DNA of 5,473 nt from DATLYH01 sp035575035 (GCA_035575035.1 DATLYH010000020.1:1-5473), one strand, 5' to 3'. Positions 1 to 4,843 are shown, numbered from the stretch's first letter. A program made the numbers and translations. Notes: a model not told the origin generated them from the sequence alone.

Positions 1-318
1 GGTCAGGTTGTCAAAGAACCGTTGCTGGCTCAGTTGGCCGCTCTGGGGATAATACCGGAACTCGGTGACCACCCCCTCGAAGGAGATGTGCAGCGTCGGC
101 CGCTCCCGGTTATCATACACCGTCCGCTCCGTCCAGGCACCGGCCGGCGGGTCGTCGGCCGTGCCCCGAATGCCGTCGGCACCATACCCCAAGGACAAGG
201 TCCGCGTCCGCTCCTGCCCCGTCGCCGTCTCGGTGACCGTGAAGCGAGTCTCGCGCAAGAGCGGATCGCGGAGCAGCGTCAGAAGGGCCGCTTCCGCGAC
301 CGGATGTTCTTGCACCAT
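1..318 (-). CDS. RHS/YD-repeat protein, N-terminal part (partial, 3' end outside window)
   Basis: The minus frame is open from ATG at 318-316 to the left edge, giving 106 visible residues with no stop. Residues 66-106 follow the YD/RHS pattern: YDN-RER near 68-73, then an I-FEG-VTEF-YY-SG-LSQQ-FFDN block, typical of the beta-strand repeats of RHS/YD proteins. Residues 45-56 (GYGADGIRGTADD region) form an Asp/Gly-rich loop resembling a calcium-binding-type insert. RHS proteins are usually very large and secreted or surface-located, many of them polymorphic toxins; which kind this is cannot be told here. Oddities: there is no signal peptide, the reading frame stays open upstream to a stop at 417-415, and no Shine-Dalgarno precedes the ATG. 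The start is therefore uncertain (GTG at 315 is another option), and this could be a 5'-truncated RHS copy. The overlapping 113-397 frame on the same strand looks like a shadow. Confidence 0.68.
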   Translation of the reverse strand, partial: MVQEHPVAEAALLTLLRDPLLRETRFTVTETATGQERTRTLSLGYGADGIRGTADDPPAGAWTERTVYDNRERPTLHISFEGVVTEFRYYPQSGQLSQQRFFDNLT

Positions 319-533
319 TGGCCGGCGGGATGGGCGGTGAGCGGGAACTCGGGATAGGGCTTGCTCGAGGGGGTAGGCGCGATAGAATGTCAGGCATCGT
401 GACGACCCCTTAACCTACGGTCACGGTGTTCACCGGCCGGGGTGCCCGACGGCCTCGGTCACTGTGTTAAGGATAGTAATTGTACCTGATGGGAGATTGG
501 GGCGCGATGTTTGTCCCCAGTATTTAGGGGTTT

Positions 534-553
534 CCACGGCTAACACGCCGTGG
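534..553. promoter_or_regulatory. Perfect 7-bp inverted repeat upstream of tRNA-Ala
   Basis: CCACGGC (534-540) and GCCGTGG (547-553) are perfect inverted copies around a 6-base spacer, ending 21 bases before the tRNA-Ala 5' end. There is no T-run, so it is not a standard terminator. The position fits an operator-like site or a 5' leader hairpin near the tRNA promoter. No convincing -35/-10 pair was found, so the role is inference. GC-rich DNA gives short inverted repeats by chance. Confidence 0.35.
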
Positions 554-574
554 CCGCATGGAAGCAATCAGTTT

Positions 575-647
575 GGGGCCGTAGCTCAACTGGGAGAGCG
601 CCAGATCCGCAATCTGGAGGTTACGGGTTCGATCCCCGTCGGCTCCA
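575..647 (+). tRNA. tRNA-Ala(CGC), with C at position 33
   Basis: A complete 73-base cloverleaf reads directly. The acceptor stem is GGGGCCG/CGGCTCC, including the G3:U70 wobble that marks alanine tRNAs. It has U8, a D-arm GCTC/GAGC with A14 and GGG in the loop, an anticodon stem CCAGA/TCTGG, a 5-base variable loop, a T-stem ACGGG/CCCGT with loop TTCGATC, and discriminator A. CCA is not encoded. The anticodon loop is TCCGCAA (606-612), so the anticodon is CGC, reading GCG (Ala). Position 33, immediately 5' of the anticodon, is C instead of the nearly invariant U. A strong terminator follows 8 bases downstream, so the gene is probably transcribed alone. The short reading frames overlapping it on both strands are artefacts of the tRNA sequence. 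Confidence 0.9.
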
Positions 648-654
648 CTGAGGC

Positions 655-687
655 AGGGCTCCCGAAAGATCAGGAGCCTTTGTTGTT
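655..687 (+). terminator. Intrinsic terminator of the tRNA-Ala gene
   Basis: GGCTCC (657-662) pairs perfectly with GGAGCC (673-678), extended by A655-T680 and G656-T679. The loop is about 10 bases, and TTTGTTGTT (679-687) follows. A GC stem plus T-rich tail right after a tRNA 3' end is the textbook arrangement for Rho-independent termination. Confidence 0.8.
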
Positions 688-757
688 GGGTCATCTCGCG
701 CCTTCTAGCCGACCAGGGGCTTCCAAGGTCACAGGTAATACGGTTCGGTTGTTTCAC

Positions 758-800
758 CCCAAGCTCAGGCTCGGAGCGCAGTGAGGCCTCACTGCTTGGG
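758..800. repeat. 18-bp perfect palindrome nested in a larger inverted repeat
   Basis: GCAGTGAGGCCTCACTGC at 778-795 equals its own reverse complement over all 18 bases. Around it, CCCAAGC (758-764) can pair with GCTTGGG (794-800), which overlaps the last two bases of the palindrome, so the two structures compete. It lies in the gene-free stretch between tRNA-Ala and the 1021 gene, about 220 bases before that gene. Possible roles are a binding site for a dimeric regulator or a cruciform. There is no T-run, so a terminator is unlikely. Function unknown. Confidence 0.5.
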
Positions 801-864
801 ATACTGATTTCCCGCCCACGCAAGCGGCCAGCGTGAGCGGGCCGATGTACCCCTTAGCGCCTCG

Positions 865-920
865 ACCGGCCGGCGGACACCGGCCGCTCGCCAGAACCGG
901 CCGGCGGACACCGGCCGCTC
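865..920. repeat. Two copies of a 25-bp GC-rich hairpin repeat
   Basis: The 25 bases at 865-889 recur identically at 896-920, a period of 31 bases. Each copy contains CGGCCGG and CCGGCCG separated by six bases (CGGACA), so each can fold into a 7-bp hairpin. The pair sits about 100 bases before the 1021 gene. The compact palindromic design resembles REP-type dispersed elements. Whether other copies exist in the genome cannot be seen here. No gene is supported in 688-1009; the short reading frames across it look non-coding. Confidence 0.6.
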
Positions 921-1009
921 ACTCCAGCTGCCACGTCCCGGTGTTTAGAGACGGCCCGTGCAGTGTGCCTTGCGGACCAAGGGTAGGTGGGGAGGTCGGG
1001 CTCTCACCC

Positions 1010-1014
1010 GGAGG
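1010..1014 (+). promoter_or_regulatory. Shine-Dalgarno that fixes the start of the 1021 gene
   Basis: GGAGG lies 6 bases before ATG 1021. An earlier in-frame ATG at 958 would add 21 residues of arginine-rich, non-conserved-looking sequence and has no comparable site, so 1021 is preferred. Confidence 0.8.
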
Positions 1015-1020
1015 AAAGTC

Positions 1021-2205
1021 ATGGCCGAACCAAAGAAGGTCGCCGCGATCATCACCGAGTATCGCCGGAACTCGCATGCCGATGTCATCGTCGGCAAGAT
1101 CCTCGAAGGCTACTACTACGACGGCAAGGAGAAGCCCAACCTGCGCGTCGTCTCGATGTACGTCGATCAGTTCCCCAAGAACGACATGAGCCGGGACCTG
1201 GCTCGGAAGCACCACTTCACCATTTACGACACCATCGAGGGTGCCCTGACCCTGGGCGGCAAGGAGTTGGCCGTGGACGGCGTGCTCTCCATCGGCGAGC
1301 ACGGCAACTATCCGACCAACGAGAAGGGACAGAAGCTCTACCCGCGCCGTCGGTTCTTCGAGGAGATCACCCGGACCTTCGAGAAGTGCAAGAAGTCGGT
1401 GCCGGTCTTCAACGACAAGCACCTGGCTGCGACCTGGGAAGACGCCAAGTGGATGTATGACCGGGCCCGCGAGCTGCACGTGCCGTTCCTGGCCGGCTCG
1501 TCGCTGCCGTTGACCTGGCGCCGGCCGCCCTTGCAGCTGCCTCGGAACTGTGAGCTGGTCGGGGCGGTGGCGATTGGCTACGGCGGTCTGGAGAGTTACG
1601 GCTTTCACGCGCTGGAGACCTTGCAGTGCATGGTCGAGCGGCGCAAGGGGGGCGAGACGGGGGTCAAAGCGGTGCAGTGCCTGCAAGGCGAAGCAATGTG
1701 GAAGGCAATGGATGAGGGCCGCTGGTCGAAGGAACTCCTGGAGGCGGCCCTAGAGCGCGTGCCGGCCAAAGCCAAGGGGGACTACCGCGAGCTGACCGCC
1801 AAGCACCGCGAGGCCGGCGTCTTTCTAATCGAGTACCGCGACGGGCTCCAGGCGGCGGTGGCAATGATGAATGGTTACGTCTTTGAGGGGGATGGCGGCG
1901 CCTTCTGCTTTGCCGGCCGGCTCAAGGGAGAGGAGAAGCCGCAGGCCGCCCACTTCTACTTGCAGCAGCCCGACCCGTTCGGCCATTTCATTTACCTGGT
2001 CAAGGCAATCGAGTCCACCGTCCAGACCGGCCACGCTGTCTACCCGGTCGAGCGGACCCTGCTGACCACCGGCGTGCTGGATGCGGTGATGACCAGCCGC
2101 CACGAGAAGCACCGCCGCATCGAAACGCCGCACCTGGATATCAAGTACAAGCCGACCGACTGGCCGTTCGCGCCGGAGCCGCCGCCGAAGGCGATCAAGC
2201 GCTGA
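1021..2205 (+). CDS. Uncharacterised cytoplasmic protein with Gfo/Idh/MocA-like layout
   Basis: A 394-residue protein ending at TGA 2203-2205. I know no assigned function. The layout resembles Gfo/Idh/MocA oxidoreductases: an N-terminal alternating hydrophobic/helical part (about 5-95) with VAAIITEYRRNSHADVIVGK, a second strand LRVVSMYVDQ (41-50), an 'AR-H-F-IYDTIEGAL' stretch (61-75), and 'VDGVLSIGEHGNYP' (85-98), the place where family members have strand 4 and a substrate or cofactor loop. Residues 127-160 (PVFNDKHLAATWEDAKWMYDRARELHVPFLAGSS) look like the usual 'keep E/D-K-P, A-E-A-+-L' segment. The canonical GxGxxG dinucleotide loop is absent; TEYRRNSHAD stands in its place, so NAD(P) binding is doubtful. 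The C-terminus is conserved in style (YPVERTLLTTGVLDAVM, then ETPHLDIKY). There is no signal peptide or membrane segment. It stands alone, with a strong GGAGG site; no terminator is obvious after it. The fold is inferred by eye; treat the enzymatic role as open. Confidence 0.9.
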   Translation: MAEPKKVAAIITEYRRNSHADVIVGKILEGYYYDGKEKPNLRVVSMYVDQFPKNDMSRDLARKHHFTIYDTIEGALTLGGKELAVDGVLSIGEHGNYPTNEKGQKLYPRRRFFEEITRTFEKCKKSVPVFNDKHLAATWEDAKWMYDRARELHVPFLAGSSLPLTWRRPPLQLPRNCELVGAVAIGYGGLESYGFHALETLQCMVERRKGGETGVKAVQCLQGEAMWKAMDEGRWSKELLEAALERVPAKAKGDYRELTAKHREAGVFLIEYRDGLQAAVAMMNGYVFEGDGGAFCFAGRLKGEEKPQAAHFYLQQPDPFGHFIYLVKAIESTVQTGHAVYPVERTLLTTGVLDAVMTSRHEKHRRIETPHLDIKYKPTDWPFAPEPPPKAIKR

Positions 2206-2335
2206 GGCCGGGGGAGGTTCCCATGTCTCCTGGACCGGACTCTGTTGGCTTGGTGATGATGCGTTACGCAGGTGCGGGCCGAGCGCAACTGGAGCAGCGC
2301 CGACCGGGGTGGCTACTTCGCGGTCCCGAGCGCGC

Positions 2336-2371
2336 AAGAAAAAGGCAGCCCCTGACCCCTCACGGGCCGCC
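2336..2371 (-). terminator. Intrinsic terminator of the minus-strand tRNA cluster
   Basis: On the minus strand GGCGGCCC (2371-2364) pairs with GGGCTGCC (2351-2344) over 8 bp with one G-U, enclosing a 12-base loop, and TTTTTCTT follows directly. It begins 7 bases after the 3' end of tRNA-Arg(CCG). It marks the end of the cluster transcript and shields the oppositely oriented 1021 gene from read-through. Confidence 0.8.
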
Positions 2372-2378
2372 CGGCAAG

Positions 2379-2449
2379 TATCCCCGCCAGGAGTCGAACC
2401 TGGTCCTCGGCCTTCGGAGGGCCGCGTGCGTCCGTCACACCCCGAAGAT
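2379..2449 (-). tRNA. tRNA-Arg(CCG), divergent
   Basis: A 71-base cloverleaf. Acceptor ATCTTCG/CGGGGAT pairs fully but uses two consecutive U-G wobbles. The D-stem is GTGT/GCAC with only a 7-base loop (GACGGAC). The anticodon stem CGGCC/GGCCG is perfect, with loop CTCCGAA (2419-2413), giving anticodon CCG (Arg, codon CGG) with normal U33. The variable loop is 4 bases, the T-stem CCAGG/CCTGG is perfect with loop TTCGACT, the discriminator is A, and no CCA is encoded. Position 8 is G rather than U, and A14 is missing, so the usual U8-A14 tertiary pair cannot form. It is the last member before the cluster terminator. The decoding half looks intact; the elbow is abnormal, so reduced function or decay is possible. 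Confidence 0.8.
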
Positions 2450-2455
2450 AGAAAA

Positions 2456-2572
2456 GACTGGTAGTTGGAGGGGCACCTGCAAGCCGCTGTCGCGCGCGGA
2501 CGGGTTGGCGGCACCTTGCGGCCGCACCAAGCGACATCAACCCGTGAAGTGGTCCCTTCACAGCAACCAGTC
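2456..2572 (-). ncRNA. Candidate structured RNA in the spacer between two tRNAs
   Basis: On the minus strand GACTGGT (2572-2566) pairs with ACCAGTC (2462-2456), closing the spacer with 7 bp; TTTTCT follows at once. Inside, ACGGGTTG (2545-2538 read on minus) pairs perfectly with CAACCCGT (2507-2500) over 8 bp, and within that GCGGC (2525-2521) pairs with GCCGC (2512-2508). A separate GTGAAG/CTTCAC hairpin (2561-2544) overlaps the 8-bp stem by two bases. The closing stem has tRNA acceptor length, but no T-arm or D-arm is recognisable, and about 117 bases is too long for a normal tRNA. No protein is supported here. Short stems arise by chance in GC-rich DNA; this is a hypothesis. Confidence 0.3.
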
Positions 2573-2575
2573 CAG

Positions 2576-2647
2576 CACCCCAGCCGGGAGTTGAACCCAG
2601 AACTCGACCTTCGCGGGATCGTGTGATCTCCGTTTCACCACCGGGGT
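2576..2647 (-). tRNA. tRNA with anticodon GCG (Arg), with C at position 33
   Basis: A 72-base cloverleaf. Acceptor ACCCCGG/CTGGGGT pairs with one G-U; U8 and G9 are present. The D-arm GTGA/TCAC has loop AACGGAGA (A14, GG). The anticodon stem CGATC/GGTCG has one U-G, the variable loop is AGTT, the T-stem CTGGG/CCCGG has one U-G with loop TTCAACT, and the discriminator is G. No CCA is encoded. The anticodon loop is CCGCGAA (2616-2610), giving GCG, which would read the Arg codons CGC and CGU. Bacteria normally read these with an ACG (inosine) tRNA, so a GCG gene is unusual. Position 33 is C instead of U. Body tertiary positions look sound, so the fold is credible; whether it is charged with arginine is unknown. 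Confidence 0.75.
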
Positions 2648-2680
2648 AATCGGGCCGTGCGAGTCGCGGGAGCGATGGTC

Positions 2681-2708
2681 AACGTCTCCAGTCCCCAAGG
2701 CTGGCGTT
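2681..2708. repeat. Imperfect hairpin in the tRNA spacer
   Basis: AACG (2681-2684) pairs with CGTT (2705-2708), and CCAG (2688-2691) with CTGG (2701-2704), with a 3-base bulge between the two stems and a 9-base loop. On the minus strand this lies between the 35-bp repeat and the GCG tRNA. It may aid processing of the cluster transcript or be the remains of another tRNA arm. The rest of 2648-2736 shows no gene. Confidence 0.25.
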
Positions 2709-2736
2709 TGTATGCTCCTGCCGTCGGCTCGTCTTC

Positions 2737-2829
2737 CCCGTCGCTGACGCTCCGGGCTCGGAAGAACGTTACCCGTCGCTGACGCTCCGGGCTCGGAAGA
2801 ACGTCACCCGTCGCTGACGCTCCGGGCTT
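2737..2829. repeat. 35-bp tandem repeat, about 2.7 copies (SPERQRRV-type element)
   Basis: Units start at 2737, 2772 and 2807, each opening CCCGTCGCTGACGCTCCGGG. The first two differ by one base (GTTA versus GTCA at the end); the third is cut off after 22 bases, right at the tRNA-like element. Read on the minus strand the repeat gives SPERQRRVTFFRARSVSDG. Because 35 is not a multiple of 3 the reading frame rotates, so the same peptide occurs in two different frames. The sequence is therefore conserved as DNA, not as protein, and the short frames across it are not genes. I associate this peptide-like signature with dispersed repeats of Gemmata-type planctomycetes from memory only. Confidence 0.8.
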
Positions 2830-2830
2830 G

Positions 2831-2896
2831 TGTGCCATAGGGATCGAACCGACCTGAGCCCGACACATCGGTCGGGCCCTCGCCTGTCGGGCCACA
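2831..2896 (-). pseudogene. Degenerate tRNA-like element
   Basis: About 66 bases on the minus strand show tRNA parts: acceptor-like ends TGTGGCC and GGCACA that pair only if one G is bulged, a D-arm-like GACAGGCGA segment, a GC-rich anticodon-like hairpin, and a T-loop TTCGATC. The T-stem (GTCGG/CCTAT) has a C-T mismatch. The anticodon hairpin is either CCCGA/TCGGG with an 8-base loop (CCGATGTG) or a 7-bp stem with a 6-base loop; neither gives a standard 7-base loop, so no anticodon can be assigned. It starts one base after the 3' end of tRNA-Leu and ends against the 35-bp repeat. Best read as a tRNA pseudogene, or a tRNA-like RNA of unusual shape. Confidence 0.5.
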
Positions 2897-2897
2897 G

Positions 2898-2981
2898 TAG
2901 CCGAGGCCGGACTCGAACCGGCATGTTACCAGGAACACTCCCTTTTAAGAGGAGCGCGTCTACCGCTTCCGCCACTCGGCC
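2898..2981 (-). tRNA. tRNA-Leu(TAA)
   Basis: A full 84-base class II tRNA. Acceptor GGCCGAG/CTCGGCT pairs with a G1-U72 wobble; U8 is present. The D-arm has the typical Leu form GCGGAAGCGGTAGACGC. The anticodon stem CTCCT/GGGAG holds loop CTTAAAA (2949-2943), giving anticodon TAA (codon UUA) with normal U33. The long variable arm TGTT-CCTGGT-AACA is expected for Leu. The T-stem GCCGG/CCGGC with TTCGAGT is perfect, the discriminator is A, and no CCA is encoded. It is the most canonical member and the first transcribed of the minus-strand cluster; the promoter should lie in 2982-3080 but I could not find a convincing one. UUA is a rare codon in high-GC genomes. Confidence 0.92.
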
Positions 2982-3109
2982 ATCGCGCGGCGTTTCTACC
3001 TCAACAGATGCGCGGGCTCGACAAGGGGTTCGCGGAAAATGATTCCGGCCAACCGGCTTGGTGAGGCCCGCTGTGTCTGCTAATCTTCCTGAAGTAAGGT
3101 TAACGGTCG

Positions 3110-4843
3110 GTGTTGGAGCCGGCCGCGGAGGACAAGAACTCGCCGGCCCTTCCTCGGCTGCAATCCCCCATGCAAGAAGTCAGTCACACAATCCTGCCGA
3201 CTCCGTGGCGCTCCCGAAGCCTGAGGGATGCGGTTGTCTTCCTGCTCGGGGTCGTCGTCTTCGGCATCGCCTACACCCAGGCGCCCCTGTACTACTCCAA
3301 CCAGAACCAGTACTTCCTCCACGGGCTCGCCCGGGCCGGCCGGGGTTTTCTCCATGAAGACTGGCTGGCCAACACCCTTGACCCCACGCCGGTCTTCAGC
3401 GCGGGGGTTGCCCTCACGGAGCGCTACCTCCACGAATATTTCTTCTATGCCTACTTCCTGCTCCTGCTGGGACTCTACTTTTACAGCCTGATCGGGATCG
3501 CTGACTTCATTGCCCGAGGCGGGCGGCTGGCGTGGTGGTGCCTGGCGGTCCTCCTCGTCGGCATCCACGCGGGCCTGGCGCGCTGGGCCTCTGTGCGGCT
3601 GGTGGGAGTGGATTATCCCTGGTACTTTCAGGCGGGGTTGGCGGGGCAATACATCCTCGGCTTCGGCCTGCAACCGTCCGTCTTCGGCGTCTTCCTGCTG
3701 GCGTCAATCCACGCTTTCCTGCGCGACCGGCCCCGGGCGGCCGCGGCCTGGGCCTCCCTCGGGGCGGTCGTCCACTCCACTTACCTTCTCGGGGCCGCGC
3801 TCCTGGTCGCCTCTTACATGGCCATCCTCTTCTGGGAAAGGCGGCCCCGCGAGGCATTGATCACCGGGACGCTGGCCCTGCTGCTCGTCTCGCCCGTGGT
3901 GCTCTTTCTGCTGGTGGTCTTCGCCCCGTCGTCGGCCGAGGAGTTCGCCCAGGCACAGTGGCTCCTGGCCCATTTCCGCATCCCGCATCACGCCGTCCCG
4001 GCCCGCTGGTTTGATGGTGTTGCCGCCTTGCAGCTAGCGTGGCTGGGGGCCGCCGTTTCCCTGGCTTGGGGGACCCGACTCTTCCCGGTTCTGTTGATCC
4101 CGTCGCTGCTGGCACTCCTGCTCACGCTGGTGCAACTCGCCACCGGCAGCAACACGCTGGCCCTGTTGTTTCCCTGGCGCATCTCCGCCGTGCTGATCCC
4201 CGCGGCCACGGCTGTTGTCCTGGGCCGGCTGGTCGGCGGGTTGTCTCCTTGGTTGGAGGCTCGGCCGCCGGCAGAGCGCCGGGTCATCGGGGCGGCCTGC
4301 GGGACGGTCCTCGCTGCATTCGCGGCCGGGGGGCTGGCCATCAACTATCTCGGCCTCGCTTACTACACCGACCCCGCCGAGTTGCCCCTGCTAGAGTTCG
4401 CGCGCCAGCACAAGGCGGCAGGGCAGACCTACCTTTTGCCCGTGGAGGTGCCCCGGTTGGGTGCAGGCCGGCGCGGCTCCATCTCCACCAGTTTCCTGCC
4501 GCCGCTGCGGCGCGACACCGGCCATCAGCTCATCTCGGTGGACTTGCAGCGATTCCGCCTCGCCACCGGCGTCCCGATCTACGTGGACTTCAAATCGATC
4601 CCGTACAAGGATGTCGAGGTGCTCGAGTGGCATCGCCGGCTGGAGTGGACCCAGGACATTTACAAGCGATTGACGGCCGACGATCCGGCCGTCCCGTCCG
4701 AGCTGGCGGGCGAGGGAATCACCCATGTGGTGGTCCCGGCAAAACTCGCCATCCGCAGCGGCGCCCTGGAGTTGGTCCACGCCGATGAGGCTTACCGGGT
4801 GTATCGGGTGCATCAGCCCCCAGGCGCCGGCAGTCGGCCGTAG
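3110..4843 (+). CDS. Polytopic membrane protein with soluble C-terminal domain, function unknown
   Basis: A 577-residue protein ending at TAG 4841-4843. Hydrophobic segments lie near 41-58, 109-135, 140-157, 173-203, 210-242, 248-272, 304-375 (probably three spans) and 391-412, about 9-11 spans in all. A mainly soluble domain follows at 420-577, containing the aromatic and charged patch PIYVDFKSIPYKDVEVLEWHRR (split near 489-510). The first loop (60-108) holds NQNQYFLHGLA and HEDWLANTLDPTPVF, polar and aromatic, with several acidic residues. Many spans plus a terminal soluble domain recalls GT-C-type membrane glycosyltransferases; that is analogy only. Start: GTG 3110 is the first codon possible after an in-frame stop at 3101; its first 20 codons have strongly GC third positions, supporting coding. 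ATG 3170 (557 residues) is the alternative; neither has a good Shine-Dalgarno. Confidence 0.88.
   Translation: MLEPAAEDKNSPALPRLQSPMQEVSHTILPTPWRSRSLRDAVVFLLGVVVFGIAYTQAPLYYSNQNQYFLHGLARAGRGFLHEDWLANTLDPTPVFSAGVALTERYLHEYFFYAYFLLLLGLYFYSLIGIADFIARGGRLAWWCLAVLLVGIHAGLARWASVRLVGVDYPWYFQAGLAGQYILGFGLQPSVFGVFLLASIHAFLRDRPRAAAAWASLGAVVHSTYLLGAALLVASYMAILFWERRPREALITGTLALLLVSPVVLFLLVVFAPSSAEEFAQAQWLLAHFRIPHHAVPARWFDGVAALQLAWLGAAVSLAWGTRLFPVLLIPSLLALLLTLVQLATGSNTLALLFPWRISAVLIPAATAVVLGRLVGGLSPWLEARPPAERRVIGAACGTVLAAFAAGGLAINYLGLAYYTDPAELPLLEFARQHKAAGQTYLLPVEVPRLGAGRRGSISTSFLPPLRRDTGHQLISVDLQRFRLATGVPIYVDFKSIPYKDVEVLEWHRRLEWTQDIYKRLTADDPAVPSELAGEGITHVVVPAKLAIRSGALELVHADEAYRVYRVHQPPGAGSRP

Noticed and set aside
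575..647. tRNA-Ala as an integration (att) site for a mobile element.
   Set aside because: No duplicated tRNA 3' end and no integrase gene is visible in the window.
464..823. Reading frames on both strands across 464-784 and 524-823 that look protein-like (e.g. the AVAQLGER and LALSQLSY segments).
   Set aside because: They are translations of the tRNA-Ala gene and its flanks; such peptides are a familiar annotation artefact.
958..1020. An upstream ATG start at 958 for the 1021 gene.
   Set aside because: The GGAGG site is placed for 1021, and the extra 21 residues look like non-coding translation.
919..1686. A 255-codon minus-strand frame and a similar one at 1825-2514.
   Set aside because: Antisense shadows of the 1021-2205 gene, typical of high-GC coding DNA.
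2223..2594. A 123-codon plus-strand frame.
   Set aside because: It runs antisense through the terminator, tRNA-Arg(CCG) and part of the GCG tRNA and has no coding character.
2737..2829. A CRISPR array.
   Set aside because: The 35-bp units are directly adjacent with no unique spacers, and no cas genes are present.
2635..2975. Two minus-strand frames sharing the SPERQRRVTFFRARSVSDG peptide.
   Set aside because: They are the 35-bp repeat read in different frames, plus tRNA sequence; not genes.
2993..3024. A minus-strand promoter for the tRNA cluster (TTGTCG and TAGAAA).
   Set aside because: The spacing is 20 bases and both boxes are weak, so it is not supported.
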